The notes under the pieces were generated by a model that had not been told where the DNA came from, made no database searches, and was given only the letters and a program-made list of their open reading frames with translations. From NCBI RefSeq assembly GCF_020532675.1, contig NZ_JAJAVE010000001.1, positions 1,550,001-1,614,000 of the forward strand: a stretch of 64,000 nucleotides of DNA, read 5' to 3'. A program made the translations under genes and the position numbers. The stretch is from Methylobacillus gramineus. Its GTDB lineage: Bacteria > Pseudomonadota > Gammaproteobacteria > Burkholderiales > Methylophilaceae. Positions 33,719 through 42,741 of the stretch are shown here, in pieces; the first letter of the stretch is position 1, and the number at the start of each line of letters is the position of its first letter.

Positions 33719-35016
33719 ATTCATTAATTAGATTGATAAGATCAGATTGATCAGCAAATAGCAAAGCATGGATATTGCCATTGACGAAGACATTCTAGTA
33801 CAAAGTTCTTGGCTAGCAAGGCTATCAAGAATATTGATCTCTACTGATTAAAAGAAGAACTGACCAGCATTGCATCATTTTGTCCGGAGAAATGTGCGTT
33901 GAGTCTACTTGTTAGCAACCTCAATGCTGGTCAATAGATATATCTTACCCAGGCTCAGCTTGAGCTTTCAAGATAAGAATTTAACAGGGAAAAAGGCTGC
34001 ACAAAAACCATTCCCAATTAGGTTTAATAATCAGACAGATACAGACGACACCCAATCCGATGTAGGAAAAATATGACTCTAGTTTCAGACACTTACCGAC
34101 ACGGCACCAGCGCACCGCAGCCCGGACTTTGAGTGCATTGAAAGAAGAATTCAACACACATTTCCTGACCACATCGTCTTTAAAATGCACAAATGGATGA
34201 TGGGCGTGTTGCCAATATAGGCAGCCATCCCCTCAGATATTGCCTATCTCCTTATCTAGCCCAATAAAGGATTGCGTTAAATACAATCCAAAAGAGCGCC
34301 AGCATCACAATGCCGATTGTGATCCGATCAAATCTATTGAACATGGCATGACTACTCTCAAAATATGCTGCAATCCCCGATGCCATCAATATGGTAAAAC
34401 TGATCACTTTGTAGTGAATTCTTACACACAGTACGCTTGCAGATACATGATGCCTACGTGAAATGACATAGATAGTAAAAGGGCAAAGGGAATGTATTAG
34501 TCCAGATTATGTTGCTAGTGGAGGGAAACAGAAATATGCCCTATCGGCGGACAGAGATGACGCATCAGGCCTGCAGTCTTTTTCAAATCTCGTTGAGCAT
34601 CAAAGATGCTGCGTCTGAACCTGTAATGAGGATGTAGGGAAATTCATCGACCTTGAGGACAGTACATTGTGATGAAGCAAAATATTCAGAGAATATTCTC
34701 ATACAATAAAATGATGCCTTAGCCAGATTAAATTGAATTTAACTATTTAAATTCAATCCATTAAAACCAATACACAATGAAATATGACACGATTGCTACT
34801 GAGGACTGAAAGGAATAAACTTGAATCGTCAGCCTTACAAGGTGGCTGATGATTGCTTACTCCCCTGCAATAGGGAAACGCCTCCATCCTCCCCGGTGCG
34901 GCGTATTTTTTTGCCTGCGCTAAAGGGTACCTGTGCTACCTAAGCCAGACAACGCATCATGGACGAATAAATCTCACGACAACCGAGGACAACCACGACT
35001 CGGTCACCCATGAGAC
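33719..35016. other. 1.3-kb gene-poor junction of accessory and core DNA
   Basis: A+T-rich with many stops in all frames. A minus frame at 33981-34190 and a plus frame ending near 34617 (PDYVASGGKQKYALSADRDD) look faintly protein-like but lack starts and family features. The right edge of the accessory region probably lies here. Confidence 0.35.
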
Positions 35017-35457
35017 TCATTCTGCCAACGCCTGCTGATAATCCTTCAAATACGGTTTGGAAAGTGATTCCTTATCCTTCTCAGACAATATCTTGCCCGC
35101 CATCTGAAAGAATTTATGCTCTTCTTCTTCCAAATGATGCAGCACTTTCTCTTGCAGGTTTTTGGCGTAACTCAACCAAGCAGGCGACGATGGGTCTGTT
35201 TCATCCAACAGCTCAATAATTTCATCAATCTCATGATGTTCCGCAATGCCATGCCTAGAGGGCTCAATGCCATTGTTGTCCGTCATGATCGGGATATAGA
35301 AATGCCGCTCTTCAGCTCGCTCATGGGCTGACAATTCAAGTTTGATTTGCTTGAACAGCTTGGCCCGCTCAGAAGTGTCTCCGCTGGTCTTGACTAGCTG
35401 TGCCAGTATCTCGCGCTGAAGCTCATGACTCTCTCTTAACGCTTCAAAAATATTCAT
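35017..35457 (-). CDS. Hemerythrin HHE-domain protein
   Basis: A 146-residue four-helix bundle with the metal ligands expected of HHE proteins: LRESHELQREIL at about 7-18, LSAHERAEERHFY at about 46-58, EHHEIDEII at about 75 and KVLHHLEEEEHKFF at about 107-120. It may bind a diiron centre that senses or stores oxygen or protects against nitric oxide. AAGGGATGG precedes the ATG. Its role here cannot be fixed further. Confidence 0.88.
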   Translation of the reverse strand: MNIFEALRESHELQREILAQLVKTSGDTSERAKLFKQIKLELSAHERAEERHFYIPIMTDNNGIEPSRHGIAEHHEIDEIIELLDETDPSSPAWLSYAKNLQEKVLHHLEEEEHKFFQMAGKILSEKDKESLSKPYLKDYQQALAE

Positions 35458-35616
35458 ATGCCATCCCTTCTATTTGGTATCACTCAATATAGTGGGGGAA
35501 GTGATTTCTGATAGTCGGTGATTGCCATTATTAGGTGTAGGAGATGGCTGATATTTTTTTGGATGACGCAGCACTCTGCTCATGATCCAACCAAGGAGAA
35601 TGGCTGGTTAAATGCC

Positions 35617-37353
35617 TTAATGCTTGAGTATGATCACGGCAAATAAAATGAGCACAAGCATGCTCAAGATCACGGTTGTCAGCTTCCAGAACAGTAGCGG
35701 GTTCTTCTCCAGCAAGGCGACCTGATGTTTGTTGAGAAAATCCTGGCTAGGCTGCTGCAGGTCATAAATAAACTCTGACAGGGCTTGATAGCGCCTGTAA
35801 GGGTTGGGATGCACCGCTTTTTTCAGCACATCATCCATCCACGCCGGCACCGGACGACGCTCATCCAGCGCGGAAATATACATCAAGCGTTTTTGTGCAG
35901 CCCGCGTCCGGGTTCTGGCCACATTGGCACCATAAGGCAACTGGCCGGTGAGCATTTGATAGGTCATCACGCCCAAAGAAAACAGATCAGAGACGTGGCT
36001 GCCACGTTCTCCCAGAAAATACTCCGGGGCCGTGTATTGCATGGTGCCCAATATCTCGTCTGTATCGACGGCCAATACACTATCGACCAGACCCGCCACA
36101 CGAGTCGATCCAAAATCGATAATTCTGACCGTACCATGAGTATCGATCATGATATTTTCCGGACGTAAATCCTGATGCAACATTTCCATCCGGTGGAACG
36201 CCTGCAACCCTTTGGCAATCTGCGTCACAATGCCACGCACTGTATGCAGGTCAGGATTGGGATGATCCAGCATCCACTGCGCCAGGGTCTGGCCATCAAT
36301 ATACTCCATGACCACATACAAGAAACTGGACTGGCGCGTCTGTGCACACGGTTTCAATACATAGGGACTATTAATACGACGGGCCACCCATTCTTCCAGC
36401 AAAAAGCGATCAAGGTAGGCCGAATCTCCACTCATATCGACTGAGGGAGTCTTGAGCACTACCTGCTGGCCGGTATGCTGATCAATCGCCAAGTAAATAT
36501 GGCTGCGATGAGAGCGGCGCAGATCCCGGACGATCTGATACCCATCGAACTCCATCCGTGCTTCCAGCATAGGCGGTAAGGAAAGCTCGGCACGCCTGGC
36601 CTGAATTTCCTGCAAGCTGCCCGCCGGTAATTGCTCCACCCTGACAATTTGCAGCGTCAGGTTGTCAGGACTGCCGCGTTGATAGGCTTCCTCAACCACA
36701 ATCCTTGCTGCCTGATTCAGATCACTACTATTGTGTGTGATCGTTGCGGCAATGAATGCAGCGTCAACATACTCATAGACCCCATCCGACGCCAGCAGAA
36801 AAATATCTTCCTGCTCAAGCGCTAACGAAAGGTAATCAATTTCAAGTTGTGGACTGATGCCCAAGGCACGACTGAGATAGCTTTGCTCTGCGCTAATCCA
36901 GACGCGATGATCCTCGGTCAACTGCTCCAGCACTTGATCATGCAAGCGATAAATTCTGCTGTCGCCCACATGAAAAATATGGGCAACCCGGGATTTGAGG
37001 ATCATGGCACTCAGTGTGCAGACATAGCCTCTATCCTTGTCAAAGCGATATTGGCTGCGCTGTGTCTGTGCATGCAACCAGGAATTGGCGGCCATCAATA
37101 CACACTGGGCTGAATGCCTGACACTCCAGGCATCGGAGGTGCTGTAATAATCATCCAGAAAGCTTCTGACGGCAGATTCACTCGCCATCTGGCTGACATC
37201 ACTGCTGCTGATGCCATCAGCCAGCACCAAAGCCACCCCCTTCGCACTCAGCTGCGGTTCCTGTGGAATATAGGCTCCGTGGAAATCCTGGTTGATTTCC
37301 TTGCGGCCTTTGTCGGAGTATTGTCCGACTGAAATTTTCAATGTGTCTACCAT
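35617..37353 (-). CDS. Bifunctional PP2C phosphatase / Ser-Thr kinase
   Basis: A 578-residue two-domain signalling protein. The N-terminal PP2C domain (to about 240) has INQDF, LADGISSSD, GDSRIYR, SDGVYEY and GSPDNLTL, which hold its metal-binding aspartates. The kinase domain (about 260-540) shows VVLKTPS with the ATP Lys, HQDLRPENIM (catalytic Asp), IDFGST and an APEYF motif. A membrane segment closes the protein. The start at 37353 is chosen over a TTG at 37392; neither has a strong ribosome site. It follows an FNT channel gene by ~50 bp; such pairs often accompany nitrate/nitrite assimilation genes. Confidence 0.88.
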   Translation of the reverse strand: MVDTLKISVGQYSDKGRKEINQDFHGAYIPQEPQLSAKGVALVLADGISSSDVSQMASESAVRSFLDDYYSTSDAWSVRHSAQCVLMAANSWLHAQTQRSQYRFDKDRGYVCTLSAMILKSRVAHIFHVGDSRIYRLHDQVLEQLTEDHRVWISAEQSYLSRALGISPQLEIDYLSLALEQEDIFLLASDGVYEYVDAAFIAATITHNSSDLNQAARIVVEEAYQRGSPDNLTLQIVRVEQLPAGSLQEIQARRAELSLPPMLEARMEFDGYQIVRDLRRSHRSHIYLAIDQHTGQQVVLKTPSVDMSGDSAYLDRFLLEEWVARRINSPYVLKPCAQTRQSSFLYVVMEYIDGQTLAQWMLDHPNPDLHTVRGIVTQIAKGLQAFHRMEMLHQDLRPENIMIDTHGTVRIIDFGSTRVAGLVDSVLAVDTDEILGTMQYTAPEYFLGERGSHVSDLFSLGVMTYQMLTGQLPYGANVARTRTRAAQKRLMYISALDERRPVPAWMDDVLKKAVHPNPYRRYQALSEFIYDLQQPSQDFLNKHQVALLEKNPLLFWKLTTVILSMLVLILFAVIILKH

Positions 37354-37403
37354 GCTAGTAAGGGGCTTGATACGCTCGTAAGACAGCCCCAAACGGCCGC
37401 AGA

Positions 37404-38216
37404 TTAGCCCATGTTGCGCTTAGGCGCGGTTCTGATGTGGGTAGCATACAAGGTCAACCCAGTGAAGGCCAGGCCACCTACCAAGTTGCCAAGCACCACG
37501 GGGATCTCGTTCCAGATGATGTAATCCATGATAGAGAAATTGCCTCCCATAATCAGGGCGGAGGGGAACAGGAACATGTTAACGATGGAATGCTCGAATG
37601 TCATGGCGAAGAACACCATGATCGGCATCCACATTGCAATTACCTTGCCTGGCACACTGGTGGAGATCATGGCCCCAACAACGCCGGTAGATACCATCCA
37701 GTTACACAGCATGGCCCGCACAAAGATGGTCAGCATGCCGGCTGCACCATATTGGGCATAGCCCAGTGTGCGTTTTTCACCGATGCCGGCGATGATGGTA
37801 CCCACTTTGTCTGGCTCGGTGGAAAAACCAAAGGTGAAGATAATCGACATCAGGATGGCCACGGTAAATGCGCCCAGGAAATTGCCCACAAACACCAGGC
37901 CCCAGTTACGCAGCACGCCCCCAATCGTGACGCCAGGACGCTTGTCAATCAAGGCTAGCGGCGTCAATACAAACACGCCCGTCAACAAATCAAATCCCAA
38001 GAGGTAGAGCATGGCAAAACCCACCGGGAACAGGATGGCACCAATCAATGGATATCCGGTTTGTACCGAGGCCGTAATGGCAAACACCGCGGCCAATGCC
38101 AAAATAGCACCCGCCATATAAGCGCGGATAAGCGTATCCCGGGTGGACATGAATACCTTGGATTCACCGGCATCCACCATCTTGGTCACAAATTCTGAAG
38201 GTAAGAGATAAGCCAT
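37404..38216 (-). CDS. Formate/nitrite transporter (FNT) family channel
   Basis: A 270-residue inner-membrane channel with six hydrophobic segments in the FocA/NirC fold. FNT signatures include LGFDLLTGVFVLTPLAL at about 72-88, NWGLVFVGNFLGA at about 104, AMLCNWMVSTGV at about 170 and FEHSIVNMFLFP at about 207, with the central His of the pore in HSIVNM. It carries nitrite or formate. The gene lies behind a long leader with a strong terminator hairpin, and ahead of a phosphatase-kinase gene. Confidence 0.9.
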   Translation of the reverse strand: MAYLLPSEFVTKMVDAGESKVFMSTRDTLIRAYMAGAILALAAVFAITASVQTGYPLIGAILFPVGFAMLYLLGFDLLTGVFVLTPLALIDKRPGVTIGGVLRNWGLVFVGNFLGAFTVAILMSIIFTFGFSTEPDKVGTIIAGIGEKRTLGYAQYGAAGMLTIFVRAMLCNWMVSTGVVGAMISTSVPGKVIAMWMPIMVFFAMTFEHSIVNMFLFPSALIMGGNFSIMDYIIWNEIPVVLGNLVGGLAFTGLTLYATHIRTAPKRNMG

Positions 38217-38246
38217 AACAATTCCTATAAAGTGGTCGCGTCATAA

Positions 38247-38307
38247 TAAAAAAACGTCCACTCTTGATCTTTACTCTCATGAACAGAGTAAAGATCAAGA
38301 GTGGACG
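38247..38307 (-). terminator. Strong leader terminator upstream of the FNT gene
   Basis: On the minus strand, perfect 23-bp arms (38255-38277 and 38285-38307; outer bases CGTCCACTCTTGATC) with a 7-nt loop run straight into a 7-T tract, 31 bp before the FNT start. Being upstream of the gene on its own strand, it must be bypassed for expression, as in NasR/NasT (ANTAR) antitermination of nitrate and nitrite genes. Confidence 0.85.
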
Positions 38308-38605
38308 CCGTTGTCCGTAGTCATTTACCAGCCGTGCATCATATTGGTCTGGCATCAAGGCCACATTGCCCTGACTTGGACATAACTAGCAAAAACCAAG
38401 CCATTGCTTGCAATGCCCTATCAGCAAGGCTCATCGGAGTGTGCGCTGAAAAACTTCTCACAGCCATGCTCTATCATGAGGCGTAAAATATGAATGAGAG
38501 ATCATATTGGTGCACACAGACCATCATCCAATCGCTGTTAATTTATAAATACAACGAAAAGAATATTACACTGTCTGATTCATTCACCATGACGCCACTC
38601 TCATT
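38308..38605. other. FNT leader and bestrophin upstream region
   Basis: Between the leader terminator and the divergent bestrophin gene. On the minus strand it holds several short inverted repeats (for example GGCCTTGATGCC) that might be antiterminator hairpins. Bestrophin's promoter probably lies at the right end. Confidence 0.4.
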
Positions 38606-39514
38606 ATGATAGTCCGCCCCAGACCTTCGTTATTTCAGCTGTTCTATATTGTGCGTGGATCCATCGTCATCAGCATCTTCCCGCAAATACTCACCGTCGC
38701 GCTGATTTCAGCGATGACAGTGTGGGCGCATCAGCACCACCCCAAGCTGATCCCGGATTTCAATGGTGCTCCTTTTGCTCTGCTTGGAATTGCACTCTCG
38801 ATATTTCTCGCGTTCCGCAACAACGCCTGCTACGACCGATGGTGGGAAGCCCGAAAATATTGGGGTGAACTGATTGTCCTCAATCGCAATCTTGCCAGGC
38901 AGTTACTGTTGCTGGATAACGAGACCAGCAGACATGCAGTGCTGCGATTATCCATCGCATTCTGCCAATCGCTGGTTGTCCATTTACGCCCTGGCACTAA
39001 CGCTGCCAAAACCTTGAAATACCTGAGTGCAGAACTGGCAGCGACCTACGCCAGCAGCAGCAATCCGCCAGAAGTCATATTGACAGCCATGCAGCAAGAA
39101 GTGGTAACGCTCAGGTCAGCAGGCGTGATCAAGGATATCCCGTTTCAGATGCTGGACCATACGATCAGCCAGATGGCATTGGTACAGGTGGCTTGTGAAC
39201 GTATCCTCACTACCCCAGTCCCGTTTGGTTACACATTGCTGTTGCACCGCACCGCGTATCTTTTTTGCTTTTTACTCCCGTTCGGCTTTGCGGATACTCT
39301 GGGTTGGGCCACGCCTTTTGCCACAGCACTGGCCGCCTATACCTTCTTTGGACTGGATGCTCTGGGCGATGAACTGGAAAATCCATTTGGTACCCAAGCC
39401 AATAACCTGCCGATTGTGGCACTTGCGGACACCATTGAGCTGAACCTGCTGGAAGCCATGCATATTACCGACCTGCCCCAGGCACCCAAACCCGTGGACT
39501 ATATCTTGAACTGA
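38606..39514 (+). CDS. Bestrophin-family (UPF0187) anion channel
   Basis: A 302-residue membrane protein of the bacterial bestrophin/YneE family with four main hydrophobic segments. ALSIFLAFRNNACYDRWWEAR at about 70-90 (key part FRNNACYDRWWEAR) is the family signature lining the channel neck, and PFGYTLLLHR, FLLPFGFADTLGW and the late GDELENPFG also match. These proteins form pentameric anion or cation channels. It is divergent from the FNT gene and convergent with a PLD-family gene. Confidence 0.9.
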   Translation: MIVRPRPSLFQLFYIVRGSIVISIFPQILTVALISAMTVWAHQHHPKLIPDFNGAPFALLGIALSIFLAFRNNACYDRWWEARKYWGELIVLNRNLARQLLLLDNETSRHAVLRLSIAFCQSLVVHLRPGTNAAKTLKYLSAELAATYASSSNPPEVILTAMQQEVVTLRSAGVIKDIPFQMLDHTISQMALVQVACERILTTPVPFGYTLLLHRTAYLFCFLLPFGFADTLGWATPFATALAAYTFFGLDALGDELENPFGTQANNLPIVALADTIELNLLEAMHITDLPQAPKPVDYILN

Positions 39515-39532
39515 ACTCACTCCAGGGTAAGG

Positions 39533-41089
39533 CTACAGCAACCAATCTATGGGAAACAAAGACAGGATACTGACACCCAGGCGCTTCATGAAGCTCGTAC
39601 CAGGGTCGGTGTAATAGATGACCTGCTTGTCGCCCTGATGCTCTATCCAGTAAAGCTCGCCCTCATCATCCAGCCTTACCTCGTATGCGAGCTCAGGCAC
39701 ATTGGATTCAAACGCCAACTCCACTTTCTTCGCCAAGGCCGGACTTTCCACCACAAAGCCGAGCTCGGTATTGAGCCTCGCAGAGCGGGGATCAAAATTG
39801 AAAGACCCCACAAACACGCGTGAGCGGTCAATGGTAAACGTTTTGGCATGCAAGCTGGAACCGGAACTGCCAAACGGACCGAGATGATCCTTTGCATTGT
39901 TCATGTCGCCCTGCCGCCGCATTTCGTATAACTTGATACCAGATTTCAACAATGCTTTCCGGTGCTTGGCATACCCCGCATGTACAGCAGCCACATCGGT
40001 GGATTCCAGGGCGTTGGTCAGAATACGTATATTGATACCTTGCGATGACAAGTGGCTGAATCCAGCTGCACCGGTTTTGGTGGGCACAAAGTAAGGCGAG
40101 ACCAGATCGACGGACTCATTTGGCTGCCGCAATATCCGGCGCAGATCGAACATCATTAAATCTTTATCTTGCGCCAGGCCCAGGCCTTTTTTAGGATCAT
40201 CACTGATCATCTCCACCCTGGCCCAGTCAAAATCATGCTTTCCATCGAGAAAATCACGGATAAACTGGCTATTCCCCAAGGCTTTTAAATAACCCTCATT
40301 GGTCACTGCCTGTTCAGCATTGTTTGCAGCTTCGGTGAGAAACCTGAGTTCTTCCACTGGCCGCGGCAACACTATCTGGCTGGCTGGGTAAGCGGAATCA
40401 CTGGCCCAATACTTATCAAAGTCGCTGGAGGTTTCCCTGACCACATTGCCGATCGCCATCAAGTCAAGATCCGCAAACAAGACACCATCGGTCGCACCAA
40501 AATACTCATCGCCGATATTGCGCCCGCCAATAATCGTCACCTGGTTATCCACGGTGAACGACTTGTTATGCATACGCCGATTGAGACGGGAAAAGTCAGT
40601 CAAATAACCAAGAAATTTAACGGGGCGAAACGGAAAGGGATTAAACAGGCGCACCTCGATCAAAGGATGGCTATCCAGTGCTGCCAACCTGGCATCAAGG
40701 CCATCAATGCCATTGTCATCAAGCAACAGGCGCACCCTGACACCTCGATCAGCCGCTTTATGCAAAGCCTCCAGCAGCAAGGTGCCTGTACTGTCGTTGC
40801 GCCAGATGTAGTATTGAATATCCAGTGTTTTCTCGGCCGAGTTAGCCATCAGGATACGAGCAGCAAAAGCACTGTGCGCATCAACCAAGGGCATGATGCC
40901 GGATTTACCACTATGCGGTTGCTTGATCGGCTCGAGTATCTTGCCCAGTGTGGTCGCTACGGACTCATTCACGGTCAGGGCTGAAGATAAAGTGCGCTCC
41001 TTGACTTGGGGCAAACCACAGGCGAATAACTGGGTGCCCAGTATCAGGATGGCCAAATAACGCAAAATACCAACACTCATTGCATTCAT
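39533..41089 (-). CDS. Phospholipase D-family lipoprotein (cardiolipin synthase-like)
   Basis: A 518-residue lipoprotein with lipobox LFAC at about 21-24. Two HKD motifs are present: HNKSFTVDNQVTIIGGRN at about 173 and HAKTFTIDRSRVFVGSFN at about 416, so a complete PLD active site forms in one chain. Between and around them are typical YYIWRNDSTG and LVSPYFVPTK segments. The family includes ClsC-like cardiolipin synthases and periplasmic phosphodiesterases. The substrate is unknown; it should act at the outer or inner membrane surface. Confidence 0.88.
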   Translation of the reverse strand: MNAMSVGILRYLAILILGTQLFACGLPQVKERTLSSALTVNESVATTLGKILEPIKQPHSGKSGIMPLVDAHSAFAARILMANSAEKTLDIQYYIWRNDSTGTLLLEALHKAADRGVRVRLLLDDNGIDGLDARLAALDSHPLIEVRLFNPFPFRPVKFLGYLTDFSRLNRRMHNKSFTVDNQVTIIGGRNIGDEYFGATDGVLFADLDLMAIGNVVRETSSDFDKYWASDSAYPASQIVLPRPVEELRFLTEAANNAEQAVTNEGYLKALGNSQFIRDFLDGKHDFDWARVEMISDDPKKGLGLAQDKDLMMFDLRRILRQPNESVDLVSPYFVPTKTGAAGFSHLSSQGINIRILTNALESTDVAAVHAGYAKHRKALLKSGIKLYEMRRQGDMNNAKDHLGPFGSSGSSLHAKTFTIDRSRVFVGSFNFDPRSARLNTELGFVVESPALAKKVELAFESNVPELAYEVRLDDEGELYWIEHQGDKQVIYYTDPGTSFMKRLGVSILSLFPIDWLL

Positions 41090-41250
41090 GATTGGACTAT
41101 CCCAATATTTTCATGCACACCAATATGCAGCTTGTCCTGACCATCTAGCCATCGTAACAGCTTGGGCATCCCACACCACTTCACCTTACAAGGTCTGGAG
41201 TGGGTCGCCTTCACCAGATTGATCATCCCGATTACGGATAACACATCAGC

Positions 41251-41760
41251 TTACTGGATCACACCGCAGGCTACCCGCGCCCCACCACCTCCAAGCTTCT
41301 CCGGCTGATCCGCATGGTTATCACCGCCGGCATGGATGATCAGGGAATGTCCTGTCAGCTCTTTTAGTGTGAGGCGCGGTGCCAGCACAGGCTGTGCGGC
41401 ACTGCCATCTGCATTCACATACAAAGGGGGAAGATCGCCTAAATGGCCCCTGCCCCACGGTGTTCCATGCTGAGCAGTGTTGGCAGGGTCAAAGTGCCCG
41501 CCAGCCGCACCGGCTGGTTCCTTCTTACCGTCTTTCTCCTTGGCTTCGCAACTGGCATTCTGGTGAAGATGAAAGCCATGCAAACCGGGCGTCAATCCTT
41601 TCAGCGAGGCGGTCAATACGACGCCGTACTTACTCTCAGTAATCCGTATATTTCCCGCAGACTCCCCAATGCCCTGCTCATTCACCAAACTCATTGGCAC
41701 CACAATATCGGCAAGTGCACTGGAAGCAAAAAGCAACGTCAACATGGCCATTAATTTCAC
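41251..41760 (-). CDS. sodC: Periplasmic Cu/Zn superoxide dismutase
   Basis: A 169-residue exported enzyme dismutating superoxide. The GTG at 41760 behind AAGGAG gives a clean signal peptide ([16 protein letters not shown]); longer ATG readings lack a site and do not make a signal. Metal ligands are visible: [13 protein letters not shown] (copper His pair and disulphide Cys), [14 protein letters not shown] (bridging and zinc His), [14 protein letters not shown], and the late [11 protein letters not shown] plus ARVACGVI with the second Cys. The CuZn-SOD is prokaryotic in type. Confidence 0.93.
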   Translation of the reverse strand: MKLMAMLTLLFASSALADIVVPMSLVNEQGIGESAGNIRITESKYGVVLTASLKGLTPGLHGFHLHQNASCEAKEKDGKKEPAGAAGGHFDPANTAQHGTPWGRGHLGDLPPLYVNADGSAAQPVLAPRLTLKELTGHSLIIHAGGDNHADQPEKLGGGGARVACGVIQ

Positions 41761-41929
41761 AGACTTCTCCTTGAACATACATAGTTGACTGGCAAAATAG
41801 AGATTTACTTTTCCAGCCCGATAAAAAGAATTGCATCTCATTAAAAAAGAATGAACAATCCAACAAAAATGTAATCCATACCGCATAGTGCGACGATTCA
41901 TTGCAATCACCAAAAACAAGAGGGATCAC

Positions 41930-42211
41930 ATGACAAACACATCTCAAACAAACTCACGTGATGGATTAAGTCCCACCACCAAATTATGGCTTTTCCTGAC
42001 GCCGATTGTGGTGGTGCTCACCTACCTGTTTGTCACCACCAACCACGAGGTGATTGATAGTCACGAACAGGCCAATGACCGCGCAGCGATTAAATCGTGC
42101 TGGAAAAATCATGCCAATACGCCACTATCTCCGATTGAGCAAAAATATGTCGCTGAAGCCTGTGAGTTCATGGAAAACGAGTTTTTACTCAAATACCGCA
42201 GTAAACCTTAA
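41930..42211 (+). CDS. Small single-pass membrane protein
   Basis: A 93-residue protein with one membrane segment at about 19-40 (LWLFLTPIVVVLTYLFVT) and a polar C-terminal part containing two Cys (KSCWKNHAN, EACEFMEN) that could pair in the periplasm. AGAGGGATCAC supports the ATG at 41930 rather than the one at 41888. No family recognised. It is divergent from sodC by 169 bp. Confidence 0.6.
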   Translation: MTNTSQTNSRDGLSPTTKLWLFLTPIVVVLTYLFVTTNHEVIDSHEQANDRAAIKSCWKNHANTPLSPIEQKYVAEACEFMENEFLLKYRSKP

Positions 42212-42276
42212 GCGAACAAGAATGTATTTTTCATTGACTGAAGATGCAGGCTTAAGGAGTGATCAGCAAAATCTTC

Positions 42277-42471
42277 CTACTTTTCAACAGATTCAGAGCT
42301 TGCTTCAATCACCACATCCTCAGCGTTGAGATCGGGCCGTTCCATCTCGAATTGTGATTTTCCAATACGGTATGCTTCCTCAATATCAGCGGCGTTGATG
42401 GAGGTTCTCCATAATGAATCACCTTTGTTCTCAATCTTCTTTTCATGTACATCAATGGTAAAAATCGCCAT
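42277..42471 (-). CDS. Small hypothetical protein
   Basis: A 64-residue acidic protein, MAIFTIDVHEKKIENKG followed by SLWRTSINAADIEEAYRIG; no family recognised. AGGAGCTATCC supports the ATG at 42471. The pattern of two short strands and a helix suggests a small compact fold. It is isolated between the small membrane protein gene and ybaL. Confidence 0.55.
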   Translation of the reverse strand: MAIFTIDVHEKKIENKGDSLWRTSINAADIEEAYRIGKSQFEMERPDLNAEDVVIEASSESVEK

Positions 42472-42741
42472 GGATAGCTCCTGTTTTATCTCTAGCACAA
42501 CATAGCCGACTCAATGTCCGAAGAACTATAGGAAACTGGCTGAGAAGTGTGTAGGAGAACACCATATACCCATTGAAAGCATGAAGTGCTGATGCCAATA
42601 CGTTGCCACTCCTCCCTCATCGCGATTTATCTTCATATTAATAGTTGCACGCTGACATATTATTGATGTAGTTTTGGGTGACCCCACTGGGCAGCAATCG
42701 TGCTGCCTGTCTAACCCATATGTGAAAGGCAATCTTCCTGG

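Noticed and set aside
33981-34190. Minus-strand 69-residue frame
   Set aside because: No ribosome site and no recognisable family; the stretch is A+T-rich remnant DNA.
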